Positions 8,096 to 16,449 are shown, counted from the first letter of the stretch. The stretch is DNA of 38,212 nt from Synergistaceae bacterium (GCA_017449415.1 JAFSJO010000051.1:1-38212); one strand, 5' to 3'. The notes: generated by a model from the letters alone, not told the origin. Program-made: numbers and translations.

Positions 8096-8101
8096 TATAA
8101 T
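8096..8101 (+). promoter_or_regulatory. -10 element for glpX-dedA-comM
   Basis: A perfect TATAAT lies 53 nt before the glpX start in the 168-bp divergent region between the HTH gene and glpX. No convincing -35 is seen at 16-18 nt. The rest of this region is AT-rich with no other signal found. Confidence 0.4.
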
Positions 8102-8154
8102 CATGTTACCGCAATTTGATTAAGACTTAAAAATTTTGAACGGAGGTTTTTGTA

Positions 8155-9177
8155 ATGGCATTGTTTGCACGTGATAAAAATCTTGCGATGGAGCTTGTCC
8201 GCTCGGCGGAAGCCGCAGTTATGGCATCAGGCCGCTGGTTTGGTCTCGGGGACAAGAACGAAGTCGACCGCGCCGCAGTCGAAGCCATGCGCTATGTCCT
8301 TCATGGTGTCGCGATGAAGGGCGTCGTTGTCATTGGCGAGGGTGAGAAAGACGAAGCTCCGATGCTCTTCAACGGCGAGGAAGTCGGAACAGGCGAGGGC
8401 CCGGAGATGGATATCGCTGTCGATCCTATTGATGGAACGCGCTTGATGGCTCAGGGTCAGGACGGAGCTGTGAGCGTCATAGCAGCCGCACCGCGAGGGA
8501 CGATGTTCAGCCCGGATAATCTCTTCTATCTGAACAAGATCGTTACAGGCCCGGAGGCCGCGAATTACATCGACATTCAAGCACCCGTCGAGTTCAACGT
8601 CAGGATCGTGGCCAAGGCGAAGGGCAAGGCTATCCACGAGACGACCGTCGTAATGCTCGACAGACCGCGCAACAATGAGATACTCGCAAAGGTTCGTGCA
8701 ATGGGCGCAAGGATCAGGCTCATCGGCGACGGAGATGTTGCAGGTGCGCTTATGACATCGCTGCCCGGACATGAGACAGCCGACCTCCTGCTCGGGATCG
8801 GAGGCTCGCCCGAAGCCGTCATCACTGCGTGCGCTATGAAGTGTCTTGGTGCGAACATGCAATGCCAGCCATATTTCAGAAACGAAGAGGACGAGGCCAG
8901 AGCCAAAGAGCGCGGACTGACACGCGACACCGTTCTGACGATTGATGACCTCGTGAAGAGCGATAACGTGTTCTTCGCGGCGGCGGGTGGCTCGGACGGC
9001 GATCTGTTGAAAGGCGTTCACTATCACGGTGCGCATATCGAGACGAACTCGCTGTGCATGAGAGGAAGCTCCGGGACGATAAGATTCATCACCGCGGTAC
9101 ACTCGCAGAAGAAGCTCGACGAGATGGGCGGCAACATCGCCTACGATCCGACAGTCAAAGAGGAGATGGGTCTGTAA
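8155..9177 (+). CDS. glpX: Fructose-1,6-bisphosphatase class II
   Basis: Cytoplasmic phosphatase that converts fructose-1,6-bisphosphate to fructose-6-phosphate in gluconeogenesis. It belongs to the lithium-sensitive metal-dependent phosphatase fold: [11 protein letters not shown] near residues 62-72, the metal-binding DPIDGTR near 91-97, GDGDVAGA, and [10 protein letters not shown]. At 340 aa it has the normal GlpX length. GGAGG at 8142-8146 is 8 nt before ATG 8155. The stop overlaps the next gene as TAATG, so glpX heads a three-gene operon with dedA and comM. Some GlpX enzymes also act on sedoheptulose-1,7-bisphosphate; that cannot be judged here. Confidence 0.95.
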   Translation: MALFARDKNLAMELVRSAEAAVMASGRWFGLGDKNEVDRAAVEAMRYVLHGVAMKGVVVIGEGEKDEAPMLFNGEEVGTGEGPEMDIAVDPIDGTRLMAQGQDGAVSVIAAAPRGTMFSPDNLFYLNKIVTGPEAANYIDIQAPVEFNVRIVAKAKGKAIHETTVVMLDRPRNNEILAKVRAMGARIRLIGDGDVAGALMTSLPGHETADLLLGIGGSPEAVITACAMKCLGANMQCQPYFRNEEDEARAKERGLTRDTVLTIDDLVKSDNVFFAAAGGSDGDLLKGVHYHGAHIETNSLCMRGSSGTIRFITAVHSQKKLDEMGGNIAYDPTVKEEMGL

Positions 9178-9788
9178 TGAATTTGCTCAGCGCGCTCACT
9201 GAATGGCTCGTGAACACGATAGGCAGCATGGGCTACACGGGGATCATATCGCTGATGTTTCTTGAGTCTTCGTTCTTTCCTTTTCCCAGTGAGGTTGTGA
9301 TGCCGCCGGCGGGCTATCTTGCGTGGAAGGGAGAGATGTCGCTGACGCTCGTGTTGCTTGCGGGGATAGCCGGCAGCCTGTTGGGTGCGCTGTTTAACTA
9401 TTGGGTCGCTGTGAAGTTCGGGCGGCCCTTTTTTCTTCGCTACGGAAAATATTTTTTCATATCGCCCGAGTCGATCCAGAAAGCCGATGACTTCTTCTCG
9501 AAGCACGGCCACATCAGCACGCTCGTGGGACGATTGCTCCCTGTGATCCGTCAATATATCTCGCTCCCGGCCGGCATAGCTCGAATGTCATTGAAGACGT
9601 TCACGCTCTTCACGACGATCGGCGCGGGGAGTTGGGTCTGCGTTCTGACGTTCGCGGGATATCTGCTCGGGGAACATCAAGACCTGCTGAAAGAATATCT
9701 GCATGTCATAACGCTGAGCTGTATCGCGGTGGCTGTGGTGATTGGCGGAGCCTACTACATCATATTACGAAGGAGAAAAAAACAATGA
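9177..9788 (+). CDS. DedA-family (VTT domain) inner membrane protein
   Basis: A 203-residue polytopic membrane protein with about four or five helices. DedA features are [22 protein letters not shown] near residues 29-50, the acidic and proline-rich re-entrant loop, then [20 protein letters not shown] near 123-142. The last motif contains the arginines needed in characterised DedA members. The family supports membrane homeostasis, and some members flip undecaprenyl phosphate or phosphatidylethanolamine; the substrate here is unknown. Start ATG 9177 overlaps the glpX stop by one base and follows AGGAG by 11 nt. The earlier ATG at 9054 lies inside glpX and is rejected. The stop overlaps comM as ATGA. 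Confidence 0.88.
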   Translation: MNLLSALTEWLVNTIGSMGYTGIISLMFLESSFFPFPSEVVMPPAGYLAWKGEMSLTLVLLAGIAGSLLGALFNYWVAVKFGRPFFLRYGKYFFISPESIQKADDFFSKHGHISTLVGRLLPVIRQYISLPAGIARMSLKTFTLFTTIGAGSWVCVLTFAGYLLGEHQDLLKEYLHVITLSCIAVAVVIGGAYYIILRRRKKQ

Positions 9789-11281
9789 GCGGCGTGCTTG
9801 GAGTAACGTTGCGCGGAATGGAAGCTCTCCCGGTTGAGGTCGAAGTTGAGATCACGGGAGGGCTTTTTGCAATTTCTATAGTCGGTATGCCGGACGTGGC
9901 CGTGAAAGAGTCGAGGGAGAGAGTTCGGGCTGCGCTGCGATCTATCGGGCTGACGCTCAAAGGTCGCGTATCTGTCAACCTAGCTCCGGCTGACATTCCA
10001 AAGGAGGGCGCACTGCTCGACCTGCCTATCGCGCTTGGAATGATGAAAGCCTCCGGGATCCTCTCGAACTGTCCCAAAGCTCTTTACATGGGTGAGCTTG
10101 CGCTCGATGGTCGGCTTCGTAGAGTTCGCGGAGCTGTTCCGGCTGCGTTCCTTGCTCGTAACCTCAACATTCCGCTTTACGTTCCGAGCGAGAACGCCGA
10201 GGAGGTCGCGTTGGTGAAAGGCGTTGAAGCTTACTGCGCGGACAGTCTTGGCGAACTTGCGATGATGATCACGGGAGCTGAAGAGTCCCGGCCGGTGCCT
10301 CCGGCATACATTCCCGACACTGACGTGAACGCCGACCCGGATTTCGCTGACATCAAGGGACAGGCTGCGGCGCGTCGTGCGGCTGAGATAGCTGCGGCTG
10401 GTCATCATAACATGCTGCTCGTGGGATCGCCGGGGAGCGGCAAGACTTTGATCGCTAAGGCACTCGCCGGGATATTGCCGCCTCTCAACGATGAAGAACT
10501 CGTAGAGACGCTCTTGGTACGCAGCACCTTGGGGCTTGACACGAAGCCGACCCGCGAGAGACCTTTCAGGGTCGTTCACTTCACCGCCAGCACCGTATCA
10601 ATATGCGGAGGCGGGAACAATCTTCGACCCGGTGAAGTCTCGCTTGCGCATCGCGGAGTTTTATTTCTGGACGAATACACGGAGTTCAGACGCGACCTCA
10701 CGGAGAGTTTACGCGCTCCGATCGAGGACGGCTTCATCAGCGTCAGCCGAGCCGCCGGGACAGTTACATATCCGTCGAGGGTCTTGCTGGTGCTTGCGGC
10801 CAACCCGTGCGCCTGCGGCTATTACGGCGACCCCGTCATGAAGTGTAAATGTTCGTCGCTCGACATTGAGAGATACAAGCGAAAGCTATCCGGGCCGATC
10901 ATGGACAGAATAGACCTCCATATCCATGTGCCGCGCCTCACGCCCGAGGAACTGTTGATGTTATCGAACAAGGGCGCACCCCCCGAGCCTAGCTCAGTCA
11001 TAAGGGAACGCGTTATCAAGGCTCGAAAGATCCAACAGGATCGCTGGAAAGAGTTCAATCTTGTGTGTAACGCCGAGCTGCCGGAGAAACTCGTTAAGAG
11101 ATGTCTGACGCTCAGCGATGAAGTTCGGAATTACCTCGCGACCATGGCGGCCAAGCTGAATTTGTCTGGCCGAGGTCTCAGCAGAGTTATGAAAGTGTCG
11201 AGGACGATCGCCGACCTTGCGGGCGAAGAGGAGATAACGAAGAAGCACATGGCCGAAGCGTTGATGTATAGAGAAAAGTGA
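9785..11281 (+). CDS. comM: YifB/ComM-family Mg-chelatase-like AAA+ ATPase
   Basis: AAA+ protein of the ComM family, a hexameric helicase promoting branch migration during natural transformation in characterised species. The N-terminal Lon-like S5 domain (residues 1-165) has [19 protein letters not shown]. Walker A GSPGSGKT is at 214-221, Walker B reads [10 protein letters not shown], and sensor 1 with a Cys cluster reads [11 protein letters not shown] plus KCKC. The arginine-finger region is [12 protein letters not shown]. The C-terminal domain has the LSGRGLSRV motif. It is complete at 498 aa. ATG 9785 overlaps the dedA stop and follows AAGGAG by 9 nt. Its stop codon TGA (11279-11281) is also the first three bases of a heptad repeat array, which suggests an insertion at the stop. 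No other competence genes are nearby. Confidence 0.93.
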   Translation: MSGVLGVTLRGMEALPVEVEVEITGGLFAISIVGMPDVAVKESRERVRAALRSIGLTLKGRVSVNLAPADIPKEGALLDLPIALGMMKASGILSNCPKALYMGELALDGRLRRVRGAVPAAFLARNLNIPLYVPSENAEEVALVKGVEAYCADSLGELAMMITGAEESRPVPPAYIPDTDVNADPDFADIKGQAAARRAAEIAAAGHHNMLLVGSPGSGKTLIAKALAGILPPLNDEELVETLLVRSTLGLDTKPTRERPFRVVHFTASTVSICGGGNNLRPGEVSLAHRGVLFLDEYTEFRRDLTESLRAPIEDGFISVSRAAGTVTYPSRVLLVLAANPCACGYYGDPVMKCKCSSLDIERYKRKLSGPIMDRIDLHIHVPRLTPEELLMLSNKGAPPEPSSVIRERVIKARKIQQDRWKEFNLVCNAELPEKLVKRCLTLSDEVRNYLATMAAKLNLSGRGLSRVMKVSRTIADLAGEEEITKKHMAEALMYREK

Positions 11282-11313
11282 GGAGTGAGGAGGTAGGAAT
11301 GAGGAGTGAAAAG
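11279..11313 (+). repeat. Heptad array A (5 units, purine strand plus)
   Basis: Five head-to-tail 7-bp units: TGAGGAG, TGAGGAG, GTAGGAA, TGAGGAG, TGAAAAG. The first three bases are the comM stop codon. It forms the left arm of the element around the four-helix-bundle gene. Confidence 0.85.
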
Positions 11314-11320
11314 ACGATAG

Positions 11321-11683
11321 CTAACCCTTGCTTGCGATGTTCTCTCTTGCGGTCTTCGTGATCGAGGAGAGGATTTTTTTTAGTTCTACAGCGTCAGCGT
11401 TCACGGAGTCATACTCCTTTTGCGTAAGGTATTCTGTCTCAGTGAGCAGTTCCAGCCAGTAGATAGTTTCATTGCACTCTTTGAAGGCGATGTACATCTT
11501 CGCGAGGAAGTCTCCCTTGCTGATGGCGTTCTGAGCTTCAGCAATATTTGCCCCTATGCTCGTTCCCGAGCGCAACACCTGTTTCGACATGACGAACTCC
11601 TTCTTTGTCTCGGTCAGATGTTTATAGAGCCGTATTATCCTCACAGCAAAGCTCTTGCTCTTTTCAAATACAGTGTCTTCCAT
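11321..11683 (-). CDS. Four-helix-bundle protein (23S rRNA intervening-sequence / bAvd-like family)
   Basis: A 120-residue, mostly helical protein of the IVP/four-helix-bundle family. It has FEKSKSFAVRIIRLYK near 6-21, the family core LRSGTSIGANIAEAQNA near 37-53, and FKECNETIYWLELL near 67-80. Relatives occur in 23S rRNA intervening sequences, as Avd accessory proteins of diversity-generating retroelements (nucleic-acid-binding pentamers), and as small stand-alone genes. No rRNA or reverse transcriptase lies nearby. The gene is framed by inverted 7-bp arrays; the one before its start supplies the AGGAG placed 6 nt from ATG 11683. It lies downstream of the wzz-like gene on the same strand and may be read from it. 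Function is unknown; a role in spreading the arrays is speculation. Confidence 0.88.
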   Translation of the reverse strand: MEDTVFEKSKSFAVRIIRLYKHLTETKKEFVMSKQVLRSGTSIGANIAEAQNAISKGDFLAKMYIAFKECNETIYWLELLTETEYLTQKEYDSVNADAVELKKILSSITKTARENIASKG

Positions 11684-11688
11684 ATCCC

Positions 11689-11716
11689 ACTCCTAACTCC
11701 TCACTCCTAACCCCTC
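11689..11716 (-). repeat. Heptad array B (4 units, purine strand minus)
   Basis: On the minus strand the units run TGAGGGG, TTAGGAG, TGAGGAG, TTAGGAG, starting one base after the TAG stop of the wzz-like gene and ending 5 bp from the four-helix-bundle start codon. The last unit acts as its Shine-Dalgarno sequence. Confidence 0.85.
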
Positions 11717-11717
11717 A

Positions 11718-13025
11718 CTAATATTCGTCCTCGTCGTCGTCATCTTCGCCTTTGTTCCTGCGCTTCTGCTTCTGCGACTCCGTGAAGACATATTTAACCG
11801 AGGTCCAGCCCGCCGGCAACATGAATCCCACCATGCACCACAGTATCGTTATACGCGCTCGGCTTGGTCTGTCTTTGTAGTCCGGAGGGACAGCCGGGTC
11901 AACGATCGTTATCGTCGACAGGTCAGAGATCTCGTCAAGTCTCGCGGACTCGTACTGACTGAACATCAGCTCATACTTCGCGCCGGCAATCTTCAAGGCT
12001 CTCATGTAACGTTGATACTCGACACCAAGCTCGGGGATCTCGCCAGCCGATAGCATGATGTCCCCCGATGATGCGCGGTTGCGTCCTGAGTCGGAGCGTC
12101 GCTGTTCCTCTTCGAGCTTCGCGAGTTCCCTTTGCATGGCCGACAGCTGAGACTGAGCAAGCTTCAACATCGGGTTGTCGCTTCGGGCGTAGCTCCTCAT
12201 TGATGAGATTTCGATGTTCTTGGCGGCGATCTGAGAGCGGAGAGCCTTTATCGCGTCGATCAATGCCTTGGCCTGCTCCTCGATTGCTATGAGGCCGCTG
12301 GATTGTTGGTACTTCATCATGGCCTCTTCAGCGTCCGTGAGTTCCTGCTGAACCTCCATAAGCTGCGTCTCGTAGAAAGCTCGCTTCTCTTTTGCGTTCG
12401 CCAGCGACATTCCCGTCAGCTTCTTTCTCAGCTCTTCGATGAATGCGTTGACGATGTCGGCGGCCTTTTGAGGATCCTCGTCGAGATACGACACCGTGAT
12501 GATGCCGCTGCCTTTGGGATCCATATCGACCCCGAGATTTTCCCGGACGGTCTGCCTTGCAAAGACGTGATATTCTTTCTGATATTGCTCCATCAGATCG
12601 AACTTGTCGATGATGATGTCAATGACGGAGCTTCCCTGCAGCAAGTCCACGATGATAGCCCCGTCTCCGCCTGAGCCGCTTGGCATTGAGATCCCCATCA
12701 TGCTGGCGATGCCGCCATACTGAGACATGAGACCCGCCAATCGTCCTGCGCCTCCCGACTTGCCACCCGCAGGCATGATACGCGCCTCGGCCTTGTAGAT
12801 CAGCGGCAGATGAAGAGCATACGCAAGCCCCGCGACCGAGAACAGGAACGTCGAGAAGAATATCAGCCACTTCTTTTTCCAAACGGCTTTGAAGAGTTCC
12901 ACCAGATCTATTTCATATTCTTCCTGCATGTTGTTGTAGTAGCGTGGCTGCTGAATGTAAACATACTGCGGCTGCTGTTGAAGCGATTGCCCCTGCGGAG
13001 GCTGAGGCAAATTATTTTCCGGCAT
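11718..13025 (-). CDS. Wzz/GumC-type polysaccharide chain-length or export co-polymerase
   Basis: Inner-membrane protein of the polysaccharide co-polymerase family, which sets chain length or couples export of surface polysaccharides. It has a Pro/Gln-rich cytoplasmic N-terminus (1-40), the Wzz entry motif EIDLVELFKAVWKKKW, and a first membrane helix near 52-72. A periplasmic domain with long coiled coils (about 215-320) follows, then a Pro-rich segment DPAVPPDYKDRPSRAR and a second helix near 395-415. The C-terminus is short and acidic (EDDDDEDEY), with no tyrosine-kinase domain attached. The best ribosome binding site before ATG 13025 is AAAGGA at a long 13-nt spacing. No glycosyltransferases are nearby, so the polymer cannot be named. 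Confidence 0.85.
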   Translation of the reverse strand: MPENNLPQPPQGQSLQQQPQYVYIQQPRYYNNMQEEYEIDLVELFKAVWKKKWLIFFSTFLFSVAGLAYALHLPLIYKAEARIMPAGGKSGGAGRLAGLMSQYGGIASMMGISMPSGSGGDGAIIVDLLQGSSVIDIIIDKFDLMEQYQKEYHVFARQTVRENLGVDMDPKGSGIITVSYLDEDPQKAADIVNAFIEELRKKLTGMSLANAKEKRAFYETQLMEVQQELTDAEEAMMKYQQSSGLIAIEEQAKALIDAIKALRSQIAAKNIEISSMRSYARSDNPMLKLAQSQLSAMQRELAKLEEEQRRSDSGRNRASSGDIMLSAGEIPELGVEYQRYMRALKIAGAKYELMFSQYESARLDEISDLSTITIVDPAVPPDYKDRPSRARITILWCMVGFMLPAGWTSVKYVFTESQKQKRRNKGEDDDDEDEY

Positions 13026-13079
13026 TTATCCAATCAAATCCTTTCACGATGAAATTTTCCGCGTAATCATATCACACGG

Positions 13080-13772
13080 CTAATCGTACAGTGCCTTGAT
13101 GCAAGCGTCGCTCAACGCCTTGAGGCTCGACACCTGATGATCCAGCGGCAGCCCCGACGCTTCATAAGCCAACGGAAGCTCCGTGCAGCCCATCGTTACC
13201 GGGATATCGCGCTCGCGCCACAGCTCACTCACAACGTCGCGCATGACCTCACCGGCGGTCTTCATGTCTCCGGCCTTGACGTAACGCACGCAGGATTGAA
13301 TTTTTTGCTGTTGCTCCTCGGAGGGCTTCGCGAAGTGATAATGAACTTTCTCAGCGTATGACGGATAGATCAAGCTCTTCTGTGTCCCGTCGGTCGCCAA
13401 GAGCCACGAGCAGTTCCCCTTGCTAAGCTCCTTAGCCGCCTCGACCGTCGCCTCGACGATATGAACAAGCGGCACAGGGATCTCATCGCGAAATCTGTCT
13501 ATGAAGTAGTGAGCTGTGTTGCAAGGTACGGCGAGAATGTCCGCGCCCCACTCGGCGAGCTGAAGAAGATTTTTCCGTATCACGGGCAGAGGGTCGGGGC
13601 CAAGCCCCATAAGTCCGTCGCTTCGGTCGGGGGTCTCAGGGTCGGACAGCATGATGATCTTCGGGTGTTGCGAGTCGTCCTTCGCAGGAGCGTCCCGCGC
13701 CAAAATCCTCAAAAACTCAGCGCAAGCCGCCGGGCCCATTCCGCCGAGAACTCCCAAAACTTTTTCCGGCAT
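13080..13772 (-). CDS. Aspartate/glutamate racemase family protein
   Basis: Cofactor-independent amino-acid racemase of the Asp/Glu racemase superfamily. The N-terminus has VLGGMGPAACAEFL. The two catalytic cysteines sit in VPCNTAH (C84) and MGCTELPL (C196), each in its expected context. It resembles the RacD/YgeA branch more than MurI, judging by the GGMGP motif. It may supply D-Asp or D-Glu or act on another amino acid; the substrate cannot be read from sequence. At 230 aa it is full length. AAAGGAG lies 9 nt before ATG 13772. A TATAAT at 13814-13819 could give it its own promoter behind the mnmG-dciA pair. Confidence 0.88.
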   Translation of the reverse strand: MPEKVLGVLGGMGPAACAEFLRILARDAPAKDDSQHPKIIMLSDPETPDRSDGLMGLGPDPLPVIRKNLLQLAEWGADILAVPCNTAHYFIDRFRDEIPVPLVHIVEATVEAAKELSKGNCSWLLATDGTQKSLIYPSYAEKVHYHFAKPSEEQQQKIQSCVRYVKAGDMKTAGEVMRDVVSELWRERDIPVTMGCTELPLAYEASGLPLDHQVSSLKALSDACIKALYD

Positions 13773-13813
13773 GATTAAAAGCTCCTTTCAAAATTCTTAG
13801 ATTGGTTGAGAAG

Positions 13814-13819
13814 ATTATA
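13814..13819 (-). promoter_or_regulatory. Possible -10 for the racemase gene
   Basis: A perfect TATAAT on the minus strand begins two bases after the dciA-like stop and about 40 nt before the racemase start. The -35 region is poor (TTCCTC-like). Confidence 0.33.
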
Positions 13820-13821
13820 CG

Positions 13822-14286
13822 TTATTTGAGTTTTTCGAGGAAAATTTTCAGGTGAGTGATAGCTCGGTTGATGTCCTCGGGGAGGGTCTCGGGTGCGCCG
13901 CTCATTCGTTCGGTGAGTTCGTCCTCGCTGATCTGAATGTCGGCCGCGTTGGTCGCGTGGGAGCTTTGAACTTCGCCGCGTCGTGCCGGAACCCCGACCG
14001 TGATATTAAGCTCGAACTCTCCGCGGGGCTGGTACTGGAAGCGCAGTCTCAACGCCCTCAGAATATTTCCTTTCACGCTCTTCAACATGTCGACGGCTCG
14101 AACGTCATCGACAGCTACGGAGATCGCGCTGACCCCGAGGTTATATGGCATGGAATGGCGAGCACGCTCAACACCCACGACACCCGGCCACGACCTCCGA
14201 AGCTCTTCGAGGATTTGAACGCGCCTTGCGGCCTCGGGGTAGAGGAGTTCGAGGTTGAGAGAGAGCTTCGCGTCCTCGTCAGTCAT
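13822..14286 (-). CDS. dciA: DUF721 / DciA-like protein
   Basis: A 154-residue protein with the DUF721 core: W-P-G-V-V-G near residues 33-38, RHSMPYNLGVSAISVAV near 43-59, then MLKSVKGNILRAL near 67-79. DciA is the ancestral loader and operator of the replicative helicase DnaB in bacteria without DnaC/DnaI. The second half is unrelated low-complexity sequence with a helical end. The start overlaps the end of mnmG by 8 bp, so the two are coupled. No dnaA, recF or gyrB is in view. The family match rests on pattern memory of a short, divergent domain, so it is less certain than its neighbours. Confidence 0.7.
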   Translation of the reverse strand: MTDEDAKLSLNLELLYPEAARRVQILEELRRSWPGVVGVERARHSMPYNLGVSAISVAVDDVRAVDMLKSVKGNILRALRLRFQYQPRGEFELNITVGVPARRGEVQSSHATNAADIQISEDELTERMSGAPETLPEDINRAITHLKIFLEKLK

Positions 14287-16168
14287 CTTTGGGCTTGCTC
14301 CGTTCGTTGCGCGACAGAATGACCGAAATCAACTGCACGTCAGCCGGCGTAACTCCCGAGATCCTGAGCGCGTGTCCGAGCGACTCCGGTCGGAAGTGTT
14401 TGAGCTTCTGGAGGCTCTCGGCTCGAAGCCCAATCACGGAGTCGTAGTCGAAGCTCTCCGGGATTTTCGCGCCGTCAAGGCTCTTCATGCGCTCCGCGAC
14501 CCTTAGCTCTCGTTCGAGATATCCGACGTAACGAAGCTCCGTCTCAACGTGAGCAATCTCTTCGGAGGTCAGAGCTTTCTCAGGCGGCGATATCTTCGCG
14601 ACAAGCTCGTAAGTTACTCCGCGATGTTTTAGGAACTCTGCGAGGCTCATTGTGTCGGCGAGTATCTCAGCCTCATACTCGGCGCATAGAGTTTCAATTT
14701 CTTTCGACGGAGAAATTTTCGTTGACTTCAACCTCGCGATCTCGTCCTCCTCGTCGGCGAAGCGTCTCTCTAAAAATTCCCACCTTGCGTCGTCGATGAG
14801 TCCGGCCTCGCGTCCGTAGCGTGATAACCTGTGAGCGACGTTGTCCCACCGCAACAGCAATCTGTGTTCACAGCGGCTCGTCAACATTCTGTAAGGTTCG
14901 TCGGTGCTTTTCGTTGTGAGGTCATCGACCAGCACGCCGAGATATCCTTCGTCGCGTCCCAAGATCAGAGGCTCGCGCCCCAGCACGTACATAGCCGCGT
15001 TGATACCTGCCAACAGTCCCTGAGCGGCGGCCTCCTCATAGCCTGATGTTCCGTTCACCTGACCAGCGCAGAAAAATCCGGGAATGTTTTTGTTTTCGAG
15101 TGTTCGCTTCAGCTGATCCGGCAACAGATAGATATATTCGATCCCGTAGCCCGGCTTGATGATCTTCGCGTGTTCGCAGCCCGGCAGTGAGTGAACCATG
15201 TCGACTTGAACGTCATAAGGGAGGCTCGTTGAGAAATTCTGAACGTAGACCTCGTTCGTGTTCAGCGAGACCGGCTCGAATACTATCGGGTGCGTGATGT
15301 GGTCGGGGAACCTCAAAAATTTATCCTCGATCGACGGACAGTAGCGCGGCCCGTGAGCCTTAACCTCCCCCGTAACGAGCGGCGAGCGGCTTATGTTCTT
15401 GGCTAGTATCTCGTAAGTTTGCTCTGTCGTCCGCGAGAACCAACACGCATAACTCGACGGGTCGTAAATTTTTCCCTCACCCCACAGGTCGAAGCACAGC
15501 GGCTCTTTCTCTGACAGTTGCGGGGTCGCCTTTGAGAGGTCGATCGTGTGAATGTTAAGGCGCGGTGTCGTGTCTGTCCTCATGAGGCCGGTTGTAACTC
15601 CCAAGCTCGCAAGGGATTTCGTGAGCTGCTCGGAATTGTTCTGACCCATCGGCCCGGACTTGAAGCTCTTATCTCCGACGAAGACTCGCCCGTTGAGATA
15701 GACACCTCCGCACAGGATAACAGCTTTAGCGTCGTATTTTGCGCCGTGGCGGGTGAGAACGCCGGAAATTTTTCCGTCCGTCGTGAGCAGCTCGACAGCT
15801 TCGTCCTGATTGACTTCGAGATTTTTTTGTGTCGTTAATAATTTTCTATAGTAAGTTCCGTAAAGTCCCGGATCGCATTGAGCACGCAAAGCTCTTACTG
15901 CCGCGCCCTTGGACGTGTTGAGCCATCGTATCATCAAGGTTGAAGCGTCTGCGGCTCGCGCCTGTTCGCCCCCCAAGGCACTGACTTCACGCACTAGGTG
16001 TCCTTTCGCCGGGCCGCCTATTGAGGGGTTGCAGGGCATTAGAGCGGTGTTATCGACGCTGAGGTTCAGCATGAGAGTTCGACACCCGGCCTTTGAACTC
16101 GCAAGAGCGGCTTCACACCCGGCATGTCCTCCTCCGACTACGACAACGTCATAAGAATCATAAAACAG
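14279..16168 (-). CDS. mnmG: tRNA uridine-34 5-carboxymethylaminomethyl modification enzyme, large subunit
   Basis: FAD-dependent enzyme that works with MnmE to modify the wobble uridine of tRNAs. The FAD loop VVVVGGGHAGCEAAL is at residues 8-22, followed by LMPCNPSIGGPAKGHLVREV, DPGLYGTYY, FVGDKSF, TPRL, GPRYCPSIEDK, and the late GQVNGTSGYEEAAAQG and SRCEHRLLLR. The first ATG in frame (16072) would remove the FAD loop. The only stop-free extension gives residues FYDSYD before the loop, matching the usual N-terminus. It lacks ATG, GTG or TTG, and a CTG at 16166-16168 lies 10 nt after AAAGGAG. CTG is taken as the start (629 aa); an indel in the assembly is the alternative. Confidence 0.93.
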   Translation of the reverse strand: MFYDSYDVVVVGGGHAGCEAALASSKAGCRTLMLNLSVDNTALMPCNPSIGGPAKGHLVREVSALGGEQARAADASTLMIRWLNTSKGAAVRALRAQCDPGLYGTYYRKLLTTQKNLEVNQDEAVELLTTDGKISGVLTRHGAKYDAKAVILCGGVYLNGRVFVGDKSFKSGPMGQNNSEQLTKSLASLGVTTGLMRTDTTPRLNIHTIDLSKATPQLSEKEPLCFDLWGEGKIYDPSSYACWFSRTTEQTYEILAKNISRSPLVTGEVKAHGPRYCPSIEDKFLRFPDHITHPIVFEPVSLNTNEVYVQNFSTSLPYDVQVDMVHSLPGCEHAKIIKPGYGIEYIYLLPDQLKRTLENKNIPGFFCAGQVNGTSGYEEAAAQGLLAGINAAMYVLGREPLILGRDEGYLGVLVDDLTTKSTDEPYRMLTSRCEHRLLLRWDNVAHRLSRYGREAGLIDDARWEFLERRFADEEDEIARLKSTKISPSKEIETLCAEYEAEILADTMSLAEFLKHRGVTYELVAKISPPEKALTSEEIAHVETELRYVGYLERELRVAERMKSLDGAKIPESFDYDSVIGLRAESLQKLKHFRPESLGHALRISGVTPADVQLISVILSRNERSKPKDD

Positions 16169-16192
16169 GAAAGCTCATCTCCTTTTTTGATA

Positions 16193-16198
16193 ATTATA
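16193..16198 (-). promoter_or_regulatory. -10 element for mnmG
   Basis: A perfect TATAAT on the minus strand lies 24 nt before the CTG start codon, giving an expected leader of about 19 nt that just includes the AAAGGAG. No clear -35. It supports a start near 16168 rather than 16072. Confidence 0.45.
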
Positions 16199-16200
16199 TA

Positions 16201-16241
16201 TCGGAGGGTCGCGACAGACTTCGGAGACCTCGGAGGGTCGC
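16201..16241. repeat. 12-bp direct repeat upstream of mnmG
   Basis: TCGGAGGGTCGC occurs at 16201-16212 and again at 16230-16241, with a partial copy TCGGAGACC at 16221-16229. It overlaps the expected -35 and upstream region of mnmG, so a regulator site is possible. No known operator is recognised. Confidence 0.5.
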
Positions 16242-16421
16242 TAAAGATTCGTTTTTTTATTTTTGGAAGTTGCTTCGTGAGGTTCGATGACTAGAAAAGA
16301 TTTTTGAGATTTCTGTAGTTGCAAATGTAGTTGAAAGATCGAGGCTCTCGCCCTTGGAAGTTCACGAAGAGGATTATAACACTCCGAGCCTCAGACTTCC
16401 ACCTCGTAATTATTAATGCGG
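16242..16421. other. Non-coding part of the mnmG / V-ATPase divergent region
   Basis: This 180-bp AT-rich stretch has no supported ORF. It holds competing inverted repeats: GAGGCTC (16341-16347) with GAGCCTC (16386-16392), GGAAGT (16356-16361) with ACTTCC (16395-16400), and CGAGG (16340-16344) with CCTCG (16402-16406). These could fold in alternative ways, but no known RNA family is recognised. Confidence 0.3.
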
Positions 16422-16449
16422 TTGAAGTTAAGGAATTTTTCTATATAAT
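16422..16449 (+). promoter_or_regulatory. Sigma70-type promoter of the V-ATPase operon
   Basis: TTGAAG (16422-16427), a 16-bp spacer, then a perfect TATAAT (16444-16449). The predicted transcript start near 16456 leaves a leader of about 48 nt before the first gene. This is the best two-box promoter found in the window. Confidence 0.7.

Larger units (their letters stand above)
11277..11719. mobile_element. Candidate element: four-helix-bundle gene between inverted heptad arms
   Basis: Two 32-bp arms, 11277-11308 and the reverse complement of 11688-11719, match at 26 of 32 positions by eye and are built of 7-bp units. They bracket a single gene (11321-11683). The left arm includes the comM stop codon and the right arm touches the wzz-like stop codon, so the unit fits exactly between two convergent genes. 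No clear target-site duplication is visible. Mobility is inferred from the layout and from related gene-less copies elsewhere in the window. Confidence 0.45.

Noticed and set aside
8227-9102. 291-codon minus-strand frame opposite glpX
   Set aside because: Shadow of the strongly biased glpX coding strand; no ribosome binding site and no recognisable domain, while the plus strand is unmistakable GlpX.
11321-11683. A 23S rRNA intervening sequence
   Set aside because: The protein family fits, but no rRNA sequence lies on either side.
11279-11716. CRISPR-like reading of the heptad arrays
   Set aside because: Units are 7 bp and directly adjacent, with no spacers, and no cas genes are present.
11277-11719. 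Diversity-generating retroelement
   Set aside because: The four-helix-bundle gene resembles Avd, but no reverse transcriptase, template repeat or variable repeat is present.
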